From: Pseudodesulfovibrio sp.
Lineage (GTDB): Bacteria; Desulfobacterota; Desulfovibrionia; Desulfovibrionales; Desulfovibrionaceae
DNA: 64,000 nucleotides
NCBI GenBank assembly: GCA_016342345.1
Contig: JAEINO010000014.1
Coordinates: 1-64,000 of the forward strand
Direction: 5' to 3'
Position 1 is the stretch's first letter. Every line of letters begins with the position of its first letter. The notes under the pieces are model-generated. The model worked only from the letters and a program-made list of their open reading frames with translations. It was not told where the DNA came from and ran no database searches. Shown here one piece after another: positions 17,548 to 26,885 of the stretch. The translations under genes were made by a program, and so were the position numbers.

Positions 17548-17736
17548 AAAGAGTCCCTTTGCCTAGGGAAGCACTGCATAATTGTCCGCTGGCTTCGTTG
17601 CTTTAAAAACCTCAAATCCTAGCGTACAGGAAGTACGCGTCGGCCTTGATGTTTTCTTGCGCCTTGCCAGCGAACAATTCTACAGCACTTCCTAAAAATT
17701 GAATTAATCAGCGTTTGCCTAGCGGAGGGACTCTTT
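17548..17736 (+). terminator. intrinsic terminator interrupted in its loop by a MITE
   Basis: AAAGAGTCCCT (17548-17558) and AGGGACTCTTT followed by more T (17726-17738) are exact complements. Without the 147-bp element and one copy of the 9-bp duplication, the loop would be only TTGCCTAGCGG, a classical terminator of the upstream hydrolase gene. The element is itself self-complementary, so the stem may still form as one long nested hairpin. Confidence 0.8.
17567..17713. mobile_element. 147-bp MITE, copy 2, with 9-bp target duplication
   Basis: Identical in length to copy 1 (588-734). It is flanked by an exact 9-bp direct repeat TTTGCCTAG (17558-17566 and 17714-17722), the sign of a transposition event. 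Terminal inverted repeats are imperfect (left GGAAGCACTGCATAATTG, right end complement CGCTGATTAATTC), and there is an internal long inverted repeat. No coding capacity. The 9-bp duplication fits IS4-like or IS1-like transposases; the parent element is not in the window. Confidence 0.85.
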
Positions 17737-17864
17737 TTGCATTCTGTGAGATATATCAGGTGGTAAATTGTACGGTTGAACATTGCTTTTGCTCATGCAA
17801 ACGAGATATGGTTTTTGAGTCTGATCATGGTTCAGGCGCATGGATTCAAAGCACAAGAGGTTGC

Positions 17865-19052
17865 ATGACCCCAATTCGCAGCAGGCGCGAAAACGATATT
17901 CTTGATTCGGTTACGCTGGAGAGGTACAGGCGGTCACCCGAGCAGGGGCCCGCGATACTTTTTTTCAGCGGAGGAACGGCCTTGCGCGATGTGTCGCGTA
18001 TCCTTGTTGAATATACGCATAATTCCATTCATATCATCACTCCCTTTGATTCGGGCGGTAGCTCGGCCATTATCAGAAATGGTTTTGATATGCTGGCTGT
18101 GGGCGATATCCGTAACCGGCTGATGGCTCTTGTTGATCTGTCCGTGGTGGGTAATCGTGAACTCTACGCACTCTTCACCTGTCGGCTGTCCAAAAGGGAT
18201 ACGCGCGAGGAGCTGGTCAAGGAACTTGAGCGCATGGCCGAGGGAGAGCATTTTCTGGTCAAAATGGTCCCGGAACCAATGCGTGCAATCATTTGTGAGT
18301 ACTTTGTACAATTCCTGAATGTCATGTCTGATGATTTTGATCTGCGAGGTGCCAGCATTGGAAATATAATGCTTGCAGCGGGCTATCTGGCGAATCGCAC
18401 CCGGTTTGAGTCGGTGCTGTCCACTTTTTCCGAGTTGGCTCAGGTTCGTGGCGTGGTGAGGCCTGTGCTTGACAAGAGCCTGCATCTGGCTGCTGAATTG
18501 GCTGATGGTTCCGTGGTCGTGGGCCAGCATTTGCTGACAGGCAAGGAGGCATCCCCCCTGACATCGAGAATAGAAAAGGTCTGGTTGACCGATTCCCTTG
18601 ATGCTCGGGAGCCTGTTACGACTTGTATCGCGGATAATCTGAAAGAGCGCATCGCCGGGGCTGATCTTGTCTGCTACCCTGTGGGCAGTTTCTATTCAAG
18701 TGTGGTGGCGAATCTTCTGCCCCAAGGGGTGGGTGAAGCGGTTGCTGCCAACGGATGTCCCAAGGTCTTTATTCCCAATCCGGCGCATGATCCTGAGTTG
18801 CTCGGCCACAGTGTCGCGGATCAGGTTGCCTGTTTGCAGGAATACCTGATGGCGAGTGGTGCTCCCGATGCTCAAAGCGCATTGCAGATAGTGCTTGTGG
18901 ACAGCCAGAGCGGTGAGTATCCGGGCGGATTCGACAGGGGTGCTGTGGAAATGCTCGGAGTCGAGGTGGTCGACTGTTCGCTGATGACTGAATCAAGTTC
19001 CCCGTATTTCGACGGGGAACGATTGGTTCATGCCTTGCTGTCGCTGATCTGA
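17865..19052 (+). CDS. CofD-like protein (GAK system type)
   Basis: Start at ATG 17865, with AGAGG 5 bases upstream; earlier in-frame starts run into the MITE/terminator. 395 residues. ILFFSGGTALRDVSR at about residue 30 and TPFDSGGSSAIIR just after are the phosphate/nucleotide-binding motifs of the CofD / YvcK family; VCYPVGSFYSSVVANLL corresponds to the second conserved region. The sequence resembles the CofD-like proteins annotated as GAK system in Desulfovibrio, whose partners (an ATP-grasp enzyme and a kinase-like protein) are not seen in this window. CofD itself makes coenzyme F420 precursors; that activity is not implied here. Confidence 0.8.
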   Translation: MTPIRSRRENDILDSVTLERYRRSPEQGPAILFFSGGTALRDVSRILVEYTHNSIHIITPFDSGGSSAIIRNGFDMLAVGDIRNRLMALVDLSVVGNRELYALFTCRLSKRDTREELVKELERMAEGEHFLVKMVPEPMRAIICEYFVQFLNVMSDDFDLRGASIGNIMLAAGYLANRTRFESVLSTFSELAQVRGVVRPVLDKSLHLAAELADGSVVVGQHLLTGKEASPLTSRIEKVWLTDSLDAREPVTTCIADNLKERIAGADLVCYPVGSFYSSVVANLLPQGVGEAVAANGCPKVFIPNPAHDPELLGHSVADQVACLQEYLMASGAPDAQSALQIVLVDSQSGEYPGGFDRGAVEMLGVEVVDCSLMTESSSPYFDGERLVHALLSLI

Positions 19053-19095
19053 CGCGACACATCAATTCAGAGACAGAATATTCGGTGATGGCGGT

Positions 19096-20913
19096 TTATT
19101 TCCGACGCTTTCCCGGTTGGTGTGGACGATGGCCCTTGTTTCCATTTGGGGGGCGGCCCGTGGTCGGTATCAGAATGGCGTGCTGTCGGAGGCGTTCGGC
19201 ATCGGTTTTTGGCACGTGAATGGGATTGCCTTTCATGTCTGTACCAGCGTGAAACATAGCTGCCGCAGCGGTTCCTGGCAGGGGGATGAAGCATTGCACT
19301 TGTTCCGGTTTCCAGCCCTGTGATTTGAGCCAGTCTCCGAGCGAGTACATGTCATCATCTGTGCAGCCGGGGAAAGCACTCATGAGGTAGGGGATGACAT
19401 ATTGCTGCTTGCCCGCTTTTTTGGATTCTTCGGAAAACAGCTTCAGAAATTTCTCGAAGGCCGCAAAACCCGGCTTTCGCATCAGGTGCAACACATGATC
19501 GACCTGATGTTCGGGGGCAACTTTGGCTTGCCCTCCAACGAATTCACGGATCATGCAGGCCAATGCTTTCATGTCGGTCAGGGCGAGGTCTATGCGCCAG
19601 CCGCTGGCAACCCGGACGTGTTTGACCGACTCAACGTCGGAGACACTTCGCAGCAGGTTGACGAAATCGCTTTGCGTCACCTTGTAGTGCTTGCAGATTG
19701 CCGGTGTCAGGCAGCTTGCCCGTTTGCATTCTGACGAGTCCATATCACAATACGCTCCCCACATGTTGGCACTTGGGCCGCCCACATCGCTAATGCTGCC
19801 GTTCCAACCCTTGACTTTCGTGATGCTTTTCACTTCGTTCAGTATCGATTTTTTGCTGCGGGATCGGATTTGTCGTCCCTGATGCAGGGCCAGCGTGCAG
19901 AAGGAGCAGCCTCCGGCGCACCCGCGATGGGTGGTGACGCTGGTCTGGATCATGTCCGCTGCCGGAATGCGTTTCGTGTACGATGGATGGGGCAATCTGG
20001 AAAATGGCAGTCCGGCCAGTTCGTCAAGTCCCTTGGTATCGAGCAACTGTCCTGGAGGCGGCAGGATGACAAGTCTGCCGGCAGTGGATTGTATGGCCGT
20101 TTCCTTGTTCTGATGAACCTGTTTTTCCAAAAGGGTCGTGGCTGTGATGAGTGCCTGCGGGTCGGCCAGGATGTCTTCGTGAGAGGGCAGTTCTATGATC
20201 GATGTGCCTTCGGGAATATCTCTGGTGGAACCTGCAACGGCCAACCCCGGAATGGAGGTCAGGAGCGGCCGCAGGGTTTTGGAGTCAGGCTGGTCTGCAT
20301 CACGAATGGTGTCGGCAAGAGTCACTATTGAATTTTCGGCCATGCCGTATGTAATTGCTGTGGCCTTGCTGTCCAGCAGGATAGAGCGGCGAATCGAGTC
20401 TGACCAGAAATCATAATGGGAGATGCGTCGGAGGGAGGCCTCGATGCCGCCCAGTATCACAGGCAGGCCGGGAAAGGCGCGCTGGACAACGTTGGTGTAG
20501 GCGATGCAGGCCCTGTTGGGTCTGTTTCCGGCTTTGCCGCCGGGGGTGTAGGCGTCGTCGCTTCGTTTCTTGCGAAAGGCCGTGTAGTGCGAGAGCATGG
20601 AGTCAAGCGATCCTGCCGTGACGCCTGCGAACAGGCGAGGGCGGCCCATGCATGTCACATCGTCAGGTCGATCCCATCTTGGCTGGGCAACAATGCCCAC
20701 CCGGTAGCCATGGTGTATGAGCCATCGTCCGAGCAGGGCTGCGCCGAAAGATGGATGGTCCACATACCCGTCTCCGGTGACCATGAGAATATCCAGTTCC
20801 TCCCAGTTCAGACGATCCATTTCCTTGCGGGTCATGGGAAGTACGGAAGGCTGTGCGATGCGAGTGGTGCTGTTTTTCGTGTTTGATGTCATTTCCTTAT
20901 TGTGTCCTACCAT
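19096..20913 (-). CDS. ygiQ: YgiQ family radical SAM protein
   Basis: 605 residues. A B12-binding-like N-terminal half (LMVTGDGYVDHPSFGAALLGR), then the radical SAM cluster motif CAGGCSFC at about residue 325-332, which binds a 4Fe-4S cluster and S-adenosylmethionine. APEHQVDHVLHLMRKPG and YVIPYLMSAFPGCTDDDM are typical of the family. The substrate of YgiQ proteins is not established. The start at 20913 or a second ATG seven codons later are both possible. Convergent with the CofD-like gene, 43 bp apart. Confidence 0.93.
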   Translation of the reverse strand: MVGHNKEMTSNTKNSTTRIAQPSVLPMTRKEMDRLNWEELDILMVTGDGYVDHPSFGAALLGRWLIHHGYRVGIVAQPRWDRPDDVTCMGRPRLFAGVTAGSLDSMLSHYTAFRKKRSDDAYTPGGKAGNRPNRACIAYTNVVQRAFPGLPVILGGIEASLRRISHYDFWSDSIRRSILLDSKATAITYGMAENSIVTLADTIRDADQPDSKTLRPLLTSIPGLAVAGSTRDIPEGTSIIELPSHEDILADPQALITATTLLEKQVHQNKETAIQSTAGRLVILPPPGQLLDTKGLDELAGLPFSRLPHPSYTKRIPAADMIQTSVTTHRGCAGGCSFCTLALHQGRQIRSRSKKSILNEVKSITKVKGWNGSISDVGGPSANMWGAYCDMDSSECKRASCLTPAICKHYKVTQSDFVNLLRSVSDVESVKHVRVASGWRIDLALTDMKALACMIREFVGGQAKVAPEHQVDHVLHLMRKPGFAAFEKFLKLFSEESKKAGKQQYVIPYLMSAFPGCTDDDMYSLGDWLKSQGWKPEQVQCFIPLPGTAAAAMFHAGTDMKGNPIHVPKTDAERLRQHAILIPTTGRPPNGNKGHRPHQPGKRRK

Positions 20914-21272
20914 TGATGTTTGGTCTACCCCATCCTCTGGTTGTTGAAAATGTCTGATTTGATAAAATTATGAGTAAAATAGGGGTTTTGAAATGCTTGC
21001 AGCCCTTTGGCGTTGAAATTATATTTTGTCTATTTATCGGGTGTTGTGAGTCGCACAAAGGGGAAAGGACAAACAACAGTCGTTTTTGATGGAATTGGCT
21101 AGGAAAATGATAAAAGGAGTACTTGAATAGTATTTGGATGAATTGTTTGATTCTGGTCAGGCTGTCGTCCGATCTGGTTGAACCTGATTTTTGCGTGGCG
21201 TGGCATTTTTTCAGATGGCATGTACAAAATATGTTTGTGAGGGTATTGTGCAGATAATTGGAGGTGTTTTTG
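20914..21272. other. intergenic region between divergent genes
   Basis: About 360 bp of AT-rich DNA that must hold the promoters of ygiQ (minus) and the oxidoreductase (plus). I see no clear promoter pair, hairpin or small ORF. Confidence 0.4.
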
Positions 21273-22268
21273 ATGAAAGCCATGTTGCTTGAACAATACG
21301 GCAGTGAGTATGCCTTTGTGGAACATGAGATTGAGCGACCGGAGCCGCGTCCGGGCGAGGTGCTGGTCAAGGTGGCAGGGACCAGCCTTAATCCTGTTGA
21401 CAACAAGATAGCGACCATGGGTGAGCAATTGATCTTTTCTCCTCCTTTGCCTGCCATTCTGGGCATGGACATGTCCGGCGTGGTTGTGGATGTGGGCAGC
21501 GGTATGTCCCGGTTCAAGCTCGGGGACAAGGTTTTCGGTTGTGCCGGAGGTGTGGGAAGGCTGCCGGGTGCTTTGGCCGAATACATGATTGCGGACGAGA
21601 GGCTGATTGCACCTGCGCCGCATTTCATGGATTTGGTCGAGGCCGCGACCTTGCCGCTGGCAAGTATTACTGCCTGGTTGGCTCTTTTTGGCAAGGCGTC
21701 TCTCAAGGCTGGACAAAGCCTGCTCGTGCACGGTGGGACCGGGGGAGTCGGTCATATTGCCGTGCAACTCGGTGTTTATGCCGGGGCCACTGTTCATGTT
21801 ACGGTGTCCTCGTCGGACAAGGCCGCCATTGTCGAAGAACTTGGTGGTATTCCAATCAATTATCGAGAAAAAGGTGTTGCACAATATGTAGCTGATACCA
21901 CCTTTGGCGATGGATTCGATGTTGTTTTCGACACTGTGGGAGGGTTTACCTTGGACAGTTCGTTCCAGGCGGCCAAGATTGGTGGTCAGGTTGTCTCGAC
22001 AGCGACTCGATCCTCACATGATCTGGGCCCGATGCACGCCAAGAGTCTGTCTCTTCACGTCGTGTTCGCGCTTCTGCCCATGATGACTGGCGAAGGGCGT
22101 TCATTGCATGGGCAAATTCTTACGGAGATTGCCGGACTGGTCGATGCCGACAGGCTTCTTGTGCTGATTGATGAAAAACAGTTTGACTTTACGGAGATCG
22201 CTCAAGCCCATCGATATTGGGAGTCCGGTACTGCCCTTGGAAAGATATCCGTGAAAGTGTCAGATTGA
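21273..22268 (+). CDS. zinc-independent medium-chain quinone-oxidoreductase-like protein
   Basis: ATG 21273 preceded by GGAGGT with 6 bases spacing. 331 residues. N-terminal GroES-like fold (GTSLNPVDNKIA), then a Rossmann fold with the NADPH motif VHGGTGGVGHIAVQLG at about residue 150. The Cys ligands of the zinc alcohol dehydrogenases are missing, so it belongs with QOR/zeta-crystallin-type enzymes that reduce quinones or enones. Substrate unknown. Stands alone. Confidence 0.88.
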   Translation: MKAMLLEQYGSEYAFVEHEIERPEPRPGEVLVKVAGTSLNPVDNKIATMGEQLIFSPPLPAILGMDMSGVVVDVGSGMSRFKLGDKVFGCAGGVGRLPGALAEYMIADERLIAPAPHFMDLVEAATLPLASITAWLALFGKASLKAGQSLLVHGGTGGVGHIAVQLGVYAGATVHVTVSSSDKAAIVEELGGIPINYREKGVAQYVADTTFGDGFDVVFDTVGGFTLDSSFQAAKIGGQVVSTATRSSHDLGPMHAKSLSLHVVFALLPMMTGEGRSLHGQILTEIAGLVDADRLLVLIDEKQFDFTEIAQAHRYWESGTALGKISVKVSD

Positions 22269-22523
22269 AAATGGATACATCCTTGAGAAAAATGAAAAAT
22301 CGCTCATTGGTGGTCCGCATTCCCGGATAACGAAGTATCTCTGGTGACAAGGCTGTGGATAAGTATCGAAACATGGTGGTATAGTTGGCATAAATCATAA
22401 TTTGGGCTTGACAAAATGCTTTGCGCAGGAAAGGTTGATGATTCCAACAATGGCACGATTGTGAGGCTTGCGTGTGGCGTGCTTCATGCTTCCGTGCATT
22501 AAATAGAAATCAAGTACAAAAAT

Positions 22524-24779
22524 ATGTCTTCAGACCAGAAAGCAGCACCAAATCCCGAAGAAGAGAAAGCATCTGAAGCTCAAGGTGTACCTGAAGCTCA
22601 AGGCGTGTCTGCGCCTGAAAGCGTCATGCCTGAAAGAGACGAACGTCTTTCTCCCAAGGATATAGATTTTCAACCGCCGCTGGTGATTTGTCTTTCCATT
22701 ATCAGTCGGCTGATGGGCAGTCCTGTTTCCTCGGCAACCCTCAAGGCGGGCGTTCCGCAGCAGGAAGGCGTCATCACGGCTGCGTCCATCGTACGTGCTG
22801 CCGAACATATCGGCATTTCAGCCAAGACTGTATACAGGAAACACTTGCGTGCCATCACCAAGCTGGTCATGCCTTGCATCCTTTTGCTTCGCGGAGGAAA
22901 CGCATGCGTTCTTCTTGATACAGATGATCTTATGGCACGGGTGATGGTCCCTGGTCGAGGCATGGACGAAATTGAAATGCCTCTCGCCAAACTGGAGGAA
23001 GAATACACCGGGTATGCAATTTTCTGTCATCGAAGGAGCAAGCTGGACAAACGAGCCAGCGAACTCAAGCTGATCAAGACAAAACGATGGTTCTGGGGCG
23101 TGATTATGCGTTTCTGGCCCATCTATCGACATGTGATCGGGGCCAGCATCATGACCAACGTCATCATCGTGGCTTCGCCACTGTTTGTGATGAATGTCTA
23201 TGATCGGGTCATTCCCAACAATGCCATTGATACTCTCTGGGCGTTGGCAATAGGTATCTGCATTGCCTATATATTCGACTTCCTTCTCAAGAACTTGCGG
23301 AGTTACTTTGTTGACGTGGCGGGCCGAAATGCCGATGTGCTCATCGGCAGCCGGATCATGCAGCATCTCATGTCTGCTCGACTTGATCACATGCCGGAAT
23401 CCGCTGGAGCTGTTGCCAATAATGTCCGTGAGTTTGAATCCCTGCGTGAGTTCTTCGGGTCTTCGTCACTGGTGGCGATCATTGACATGCCTTTCCTTAT
23501 TCTGTTCATCGTGGTTATTCATTATATTGGCGGTCCCATTGCTTGGCCCATGCTCGTTGCCGTACCGCTGGTTATTCTGGTTGGATTGTTTCTGCAGGTG
23601 CCTTTTCAGCACATAATCGAGAATCATTACAAGGAATCCACCCAGAAGAATGCGCTTTTGTTCGAGATAGTGCAGGGGCTTGAGACCATCAAGACCAGCA
23701 TGGCCGAGGGACGCATGCAGGCCCGTTGGGAAAACGTCATAGGCATGTCCGCTCTGTCCAACAGTCGTGCCAAGATCATGGCAAACGTTTCCATCACTTT
23801 TTCGGCGTTTGTCACTCAGTTGGTGTCGGTGTCGATTATCATCATAGGTGTCTTCCTTATTTCCAAGGGCGAATTGACTGTGGGCGGACTTATTGCCTGC
23901 AACATTTTGTCCGGTCGGGCCATGGCTCCTTTGAGCGCAGTGGCCGGACTCCTTTCTCGTTTCCAGCAGTCCAGAATGGCTCTTAATGCCCTTGATCTGC
24001 TCATGGATATGCCCAGTGAACGAGCTGAAGACAAGGAAACGTTTCACTATGGTGGAATCGAGTCTTCCATGTCGCTGATCAACGTCTCATTCAGCTATCC
24101 GGGTACGGACAAGGCTGTTTTGAGTGAAGTCAATCTCAAGCTCAAACCCGGTGACAAAGTAGGTATTGTTGGTCGGACCGGAGCAGGCAAGACTACCTTG
24201 GGCAAGCTGGTTGTCGGCCTCTTTCAGCCTGTTAGTGGTTCTGTTCAGGTCGGAGGAATCGATTTGCGTCAGATGGATGTGGCTGACCTCAGGCGCAAGG
24301 TGGGATACATCTCGCAGGACAGTCTGCTTTTCTATGGAACGCTCAAGGAAAACATTGCCTTCGGATTGCCAGAGGCGGATGATCAGTCCATCAATTTCGC
24401 GGCTGAAATTGCCGGGGTTGATGAATTTGTCAAGGAGCATCCAGCCGGATACGGCATGATGGTAGGAGAACGAGGGTCATCCCTGTCCGGTGGACAGCGA
24501 CAGGCGGTTACCATTGCCAGAGCGATCCTCCCGGACCCGGAAATTTTGATAATGGACGAACCCTCCAGCAACATGGATAACCAGTCGGAATATCGACTCA
24601 AGGAAAAACTTGAATCATTTGTCAAGGATAAGACGCTTATTGTTATCACCCATCGACATTCCATGCTTGATCTCGTGAACAGACTGGTGATCATGGACAA
24701 GGGCAGAATCGTTGTGGACGGGCCAAAACAGGCTGTGCTCGACGGGCTGAAGTCCGGCAAAATCAAGGTTTCCATGTGA
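22524..24779 (+). CDS. type I secretion ABC transporter with C39-like domain (LapB type)
   Basis: 751 residues. An acidic, repeat-containing N-terminus (two EAQGV units) precedes a C39-like domain (about 55-180) that lacks the catalytic Cys, the form used by RTX exporters to dock substrate rather than cleave it. Six-helix membrane domain at about 195-480. The nucleotide-binding domain has GRTGAGKTT (Walker A), LSGGQRQ (signature) and ILIMDEPSS (Walker B). First gene of a four-gene plus-strand set with 7-bp gaps to the next two genes. Expected to export a large RTX adhesin, which is not in the window; the small RTX proteins at the left edge are other candidates. Confidence 0.93.
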   Translation: MSSDQKAAPNPEEEKASEAQGVPEAQGVSAPESVMPERDERLSPKDIDFQPPLVICLSIISRLMGSPVSSATLKAGVPQQEGVITAASIVRAAEHIGISAKTVYRKHLRAITKLVMPCILLLRGGNACVLLDTDDLMARVMVPGRGMDEIEMPLAKLEEEYTGYAIFCHRRSKLDKRASELKLIKTKRWFWGVIMRFWPIYRHVIGASIMTNVIIVASPLFVMNVYDRVIPNNAIDTLWALAIGICIAYIFDFLLKNLRSYFVDVAGRNADVLIGSRIMQHLMSARLDHMPESAGAVANNVREFESLREFFGSSSLVAIIDMPFLILFIVVIHYIGGPIAWPMLVAVPLVILVGLFLQVPFQHIIENHYKESTQKNALLFEIVQGLETIKTSMAEGRMQARWENVIGMSALSNSRAKIMANVSITFSAFVTQLVSVSIIIIGVFLISKGELTVGGLIACNILSGRAMAPLSAVAGLLSRFQQSRMALNALDLLMDMPSERAEDKETFHYGGIESSMSLINVSFSYPGTDKAVLSEVNLKLKPGDKVGIVGRTGAGKTTLGKLVVGLFQPVSGSVQVGGIDLRQMDVADLRRKVGYISQDSLLFYGTLKENIAFGLPEADDQSINFAAEIAGVDEFVKEHPAGYGMMVGERGSSLSGGQRQAVTIARAILPDPEILIMDEPSSNMDNQSEYRLKEKLESFVKDKTLIVITHRHSMLDLVNRLVIMDKGRIVVDGPKQAVLDGLKSGKIKVSM

Positions 24780-24786
24780 GGGTGTC

Positions 24787-26115
24787 ATGAGCAAGGATAA
24801 ATACGAAAGAGAAACGCTGCTGTTTATGAGCGAAGTGGACCAGGCCATGTATGGCCGGGGTCGCAATCTTGCCTATATGATGTCAACCGCAATTATCATG
24901 ATGGTTATCCTGTTTATCGTATGGGCCAAATTTGCGGTTCTGGATGAAGTTACACGCGGTTTTGGGCGGGTTATTCCGTCCCAGAGAGTTCAGGAAATTC
25001 AGAATCTTGAAGGCGGTATCCTCAGTGATATATATGTGCAGGAGGGCCAGCACGTTGACAAGGGTACAGTGCTTTGCCGTTTGCGTAATGAACAGGCGGC
25101 CAGTTATTATCGTGATGCCTTTGCCAAGGCTTTGGAGCATCGCGCTGCCATAGCCAGGTTGGTTGCGGAAGTAGAGGGGATCGAGCCTGTTTTTGATGAC
25201 GAGTTGATGGAGAAAGCACCGCAACTCGTGTCTGATCAGCAGAGAATTTTCAAGGCCCAGAGAGAACAGCTTGCAATCGAGTTGAGACTTCTTGAGGATC
25301 AGTACGAACAGAAGCGTCAGGAAATCAGCGAGATGGAAGGTCGTAAACGTCAGCTTTCGCGTAGTCTCACCAATGCTCTCAAACAACGGGACATTGCCAA
25401 ACCTTTGGTGGAAAAGAGGATACATTCCGAACTCGATTATTTGGCGCTGGAGCAAAAGGTTTTGGAACTCAGGGGAGATGTCGAGGCCCTGGCTCTCGGT
25501 ATTCCCCGCGTGAAGCGGGCGGCCAAGGAAGCCCGTGGCAGAATGGAGCAGCGCGAGGCGGAATCCCGTAGCAAGGCACTTGAGGAAATCAATGAACGGC
25601 GGCTTGAACTCGTTTCCATCACTGAGAATTTGAGTTCCGGTGGGGATAGGGTTACCAGGACGGATGTACGTTCTTCTGTCAAGGGTATAGTCAAGCATAT
25701 TCTCATCAACACCTTGGGGGGGGTTGTCCGGTCGGGTGAATCGATTATGGAAATCGTGCCTCTTGATGACACTCTGCTTGTCGAGGTTGAAGTAAAGCCT
25801 TCGGATATCGCTTTTTTGCATCCGGGGCAAAAGGCCCAGGTCAAGATAACGGCCTACGATTTTTCCATTTACGGGGGACTGGAAGGAACTGTGGAGCATA
25901 TCAGCGCGGATACCATCGAGGATGATAAGGGCGAAAATTTTTATGTCGTCAAGGTTCGTACTCGGCAAAGCAGCATGCTTTATCGAGGGGAACAACTCCC
26001 TATTATTCCGGGGATGACTGCAGGGGTTGATGTTTTGACCGGCAAGAAGTCGGTTCTCGACTATTTGCTCAAGCCTCTGCTCAAAGCCAAACAGAACGCG
26101 CTTAGAGAGCGTTGA
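24787..26115 (+). CDS. type I secretion membrane-fusion protein (HlyD/LapC type)
   Basis: 442 residues. A short cytoplasmic N-terminus, one membrane helix at about 30-52, a biotinyl-lipoyl-like beta segment beginning RVQEIQNLEGGILSDIYVQEGQHVDKG, a long helical hairpin with high Glu/Arg content (about 120-290), then the returning lipoyl half (RSSVKGIVKHILINTLGGVV) and beta barrel with KPSDIAFLHPGQKAQVKITAYDF, a typical HlyD-family C-terminus. Bridges the ABC transporter at 22524 to a TolC pore. Confidence 0.95.
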   Translation: MSKDKYERETLLFMSEVDQAMYGRGRNLAYMMSTAIIMMVILFIVWAKFAVLDEVTRGFGRVIPSQRVQEIQNLEGGILSDIYVQEGQHVDKGTVLCRLRNEQAASYYRDAFAKALEHRAAIARLVAEVEGIEPVFDDELMEKAPQLVSDQQRIFKAQREQLAIELRLLEDQYEQKRQEISEMEGRKRQLSRSLTNALKQRDIAKPLVEKRIHSELDYLALEQKVLELRGDVEALALGIPRVKRAAKEARGRMEQREAESRSKALEEINERRLELVSITENLSSGGDRVTRTDVRSSVKGIVKHILINTLGGVVRSGESIMEIVPLDDTLLVEVEVKPSDIAFLHPGQKAQVKITAYDFSIYGGLEGTVEHISADTIEDDKGENFYVVKVRTRQSSMLYRGEQLPIIPGMTAGVDVLTGKKSVLDYLLKPLLKAKQNALRER

Positions 26116-26122
26116 TACTCCC

Positions 26123-26827
26123 ATGTCCATGGCCCGGTGCATACATCAGGCAATTTTGGCCGTATTCTGTACGGTCTGTTTTGCCATGTGCATGTCTTTG
26201 GGGATGGGTAGCGATGCCTTTGCCGCAAAGGTCAAGGCCAGCAACGGTCCGAAGCTTTTTGATACCATGGAGTTCAAGGGCAAGATCAAGAAGTTGCCAA
26301 AATGGTCTCAAGTGCTTGCGAAAATGCAATCATGGAAGGGGTATTTTCAGGATCCGTCCATGGCCGGGGTGTCCTCAAAGTCTGGTTGGATCAAATTGAA
26401 AAGCGATCTTGCAGGCAAGTCGAACATGGAGAAGCTCAAGGGCGTAAACAGGTTTTTCAATCAATGGCCCTACCGTTTGGATCAAGACAATTACGGCATG
26501 AGAGATTACTGGGCTAATCCGAGGGAATTTTTAAAGAAATCTGGCGATTGTGAGGATTATGCCATTGCCAAGTTCTATGCCCTCAAGGAGCTTGGGTTTT
26601 CCGGCGACTCCATGCGTATTGTCGCGCTCAAGGATCGAATCCGTAATATAGGGCATGCCGTGCTGGCGGTTTACACGGATGGTGATATTTTTATTCTTGA
26701 TAACCAGACGGTCATGGTGCTGTCTCATGCCAAGTACAAGCATTATGTGCCACAGTATTCAGTGAACGAAAAATATCGGTGGATGCACGTGCCGAAAAAG
26801 AAGAAGTCGACCTACAAGAAGAAATAA
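26123..26827 (+). CDS. LapG-like periplasmic transglutaminase-type cysteine protease
   Basis: 234 residues with a signal peptide (to about residue 35, AFAA). The BTLCP fold has its catalytic triad visible: Cys143 in SGDCEDYA, His178 in IGHAVLAV, Asp193 in FILDN. NRFFNQWPYRLDQDNYG is also characteristic. In Pseudomonas, LapG cuts the N-terminal retention module of the LapA adhesin and so releases biofilm cells, and is held inactive by c-di-GMP-bound LapD. The same role is inferred from the neighbours (LapB- and LapC-like exporters). C-terminus is very Lys-rich. Confidence 0.92.
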   Translation: MSMARCIHQAILAVFCTVCFAMCMSLGMGSDAFAAKVKASNGPKLFDTMEFKGKIKKLPKWSQVLAKMQSWKGYFQDPSMAGVSSKSGWIKLKSDLAGKSNMEKLKGVNRFFNQWPYRLDQDNYGMRDYWANPREFLKKSGDCEDYAIAKFYALKELGFSGDSMRIVALKDRIRNIGHAVLAVYTDGDIFILDNQTVMVLSHAKYKHYVPQYSVNEKYRWMHVPKKKKSTYKKK

Positions 26828-26885
26828 GAAGTTAGGGTCTTTCGTAAAAGGAAGGCTCCACAATAAACCAGATGGAGATTTGACT

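Noticed and set aside
20897-21706. 269-codon minus-strand ORF upstream of and across the oxidoreductase
   Set aside because: It is antisense to a well-supported gene and has no motifs.
22405-22440. TTGACA as -35 box for the LapB-like operon
   Set aside because: No acceptable -10 hexamer at 16-18 bases.
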